Shown one piece after another: positions 63,133 through 64,000 of a DNA stretch of 64,000 nt. Under the pieces are notes generated by a model. It did no database searches. It was not told the DNA's origin and saw only the letters and a list, made by a program, of their open reading frames with translations. Numbering within the stretch: position 1 is the first letter of the stretch; each line of letters begins with the position of its first letter. This DNA is from Acidobacteriaceae bacterium UBA1307 (GTDB lineage: Bacteria > Acidobacteriota > Terriglobia > Terriglobales > Acidobacteriaceae): contig DBTV01000048.1 in the NCBI GenBank assembly GCA_002307235.1, positions 20,621-84,620 on the forward strand. Direction: 5' to 3'. A program made the translations under genes and the position numbers.

Positions 63133-64000
63133 TGGCGACCGAAATCACTACGCCGCGCGTGCGCGCGCATCAGACGCAGAATGAAGCGCTGCTCTTTGAG
63201 ATCTCATCGCCGGGCAAAAAGGCCTATCAACTGCCCGCGCTGGATGTACCCGCCATTGATGCTTCCGCTCTTCTTGGAGCAGCGTATCGGGAGATCCCAG
63301 CTGAGCTTCCCGAGTTGAGCGAGATCGAGATCGTGCGCCACTTCACGCGGCTTTCGACATGGAACTACGCCATCGATCTGGGCATGTATCCGCTCGGCTC
63401 CTGCACCATGAAGTACAACCCGCGCGTCAACGAGGCGGTGGCACGGACCGAGGGCTTTGCCGAGGCACACCCTTACCGCTCCGATGCACTGGCCCAGGGC
63501 GCGCTCGAGGTGCTCGACCTGTTGCAGCAATCGCTGATCGAGATCACCGGCATGGACGCCATCACCCTGCAGCCGGCCGCCGGCGCGCACGGCGAGATGA
63601 CCGGCATCATGATGATCCGCGCCTGGCACGAGTCGAAGGGCAACGCCCGCAAAAAGATCATCATCCCCGACTCGGCGCACGGCACCAACCCGGCAACGGC
63701 GGCCATCTGCGGCTATGCGGTCGAGAACCTGAAGTCGAATGCCGAGGGTGGCATCGACCTTGAAGCTCTCGCGCGGCAGGTCGACGAGGACACGGCGGGC
63801 CTGATGATTACCAACCCGTCGACGATCGGCGTCTTCGAGAGCCAGATCGCCAAGATCGCCGAGATTCTCCATGCCAAGGGCGCGCTGCTCTACATGGACG
63901 GCGCAAACATGAACGCGCTGGTGGGCAAGGCGCGGCCGGGCGAGTTCGGCGTGGACGTGATGCACCTGAACCTGCACAAAACCTTCTCGACGCCCCACGG
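63132..64000 (+). CDS. gcvPB: Glycine dehydrogenase (decarboxylating) subunit 2 (partial, cut by window end)
   Basis: C-terminal half of the split glycine decarboxylase. The 289 visible residues include MYPLGSCTMKYNP and, just before the edge, the PLP-binding Lys282 in LNLHKTFSTPHG. It overlaps the gcvPA stop by one base. The remainder of the subunit is outside. Confidence 0.96.
   Translation, partial: MATEITTPRVRAHQTQNEALLFEISSPGKKAYQLPALDVPAIDASALLGAAYREIPAELPELSEIEIVRHFTRLSTWNYAIDLGMYPLGSCTMKYNPRVNEAVARTEGFAEAHPYRSDALAQGALEVLDLLQQSLIEITGMDAITLQPAAGAHGEMTGIMMIRAWHESKGNARKKIIIPDSAHGTNPATAAICGYAVENLKSNAEGGIDLEALARQVDEDTAGLMITNPSTIGVFESQIAKIAEILHAKGALLYMDGANMNALVGKARPGEFGVDVMHLNLHKTFSTPH

Overview
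The window reads as a single GC-rich bacterial chromosome segment, most likely from an Acidobacteriota member of the class Terriglobia. This is inferred from very large Oar-type TonB-dependent receptors with carboxypeptidase-regulatory plugs, a small secreted DUF5818-like protein, a Ser/Thr kinase with TolB-like and TPR domains, split GcvPA/GcvPB, and overall gene style. No phage, insertion sequence, CRISPR array or rRNA was seen. One tRNA (Leu, anticodon CAA) is present.

Region by region. 1-2895: the minus-strand proteostasis operon tig-clpP-clpX with a promoter in front of tig; the trigger factor has a His-rich N-terminal tail. 2942-3800: a CPCC cysteine-rich protein and a small outer-membrane barrel. 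4244-8716: a TetR regulator, a two-GAF sigma-54 activator, then a near-consensus sigma-54 promoter preceded by a large dyad and followed by a STAS / pseudo-receiver / ECF-sigma operon that ends in a terminator. 8761-10899: a secreted PL8 polysaccharide lyase. 10923-14049: sucD, sucC and an aldo/keto reductase. 14341-23449: the most interesting locus. A MerR-XRE-cupin regulator faces an operon-like run of an APC permease, a class-III aminotransferase, a GNAT-aminotransferase fusion, a YtcJ-type amidohydrolase and an aldehyde dehydrogenase. It looks like an amine or N-acyl-amine (GABA-like) utilisation system.

23861-27412: an Oar-like TonB receptor. 27483-31996: tRNA-Leu, purL and purF. 32776-34893: an EF-G-like GTPase with altered G motifs. 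34939-35636: a PIN/Phd toxin-antitoxin pair. 35777-39558: a MATE transporter, an alpha/beta hydrolase, a DUF5818-like protein and obgE. 39909-45260: a second Oar-like receptor and a cheY-MCP pair. 45533-49911: mtnA, a FucP-type sugar MFS transporter and a sodium:solute symporter. 49980-53925: a divergent pair of an aspartic-protease-like secreted protein and a Ser/Thr kinase. 54004-59489: NAD-type malic enzyme, a membrane metallophosphoesterase, HemW-like protein and a degenerate GGDEF protein. 59775-64000: a Ste24/M48 peptidase and gcvH-gcvPA-gcvPB, the last cut by the window edge.

Most genes are housekeeping (proteolysis, TCA cycle, purine synthesis, glycine cleavage). The accessory content lies in the sigma-54/ECF cascade, the amine locus, the Oar-like receptors and several proteins whose signature motifs are degenerate. 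All calls come from reading motifs and context by eye; no database search was possible.
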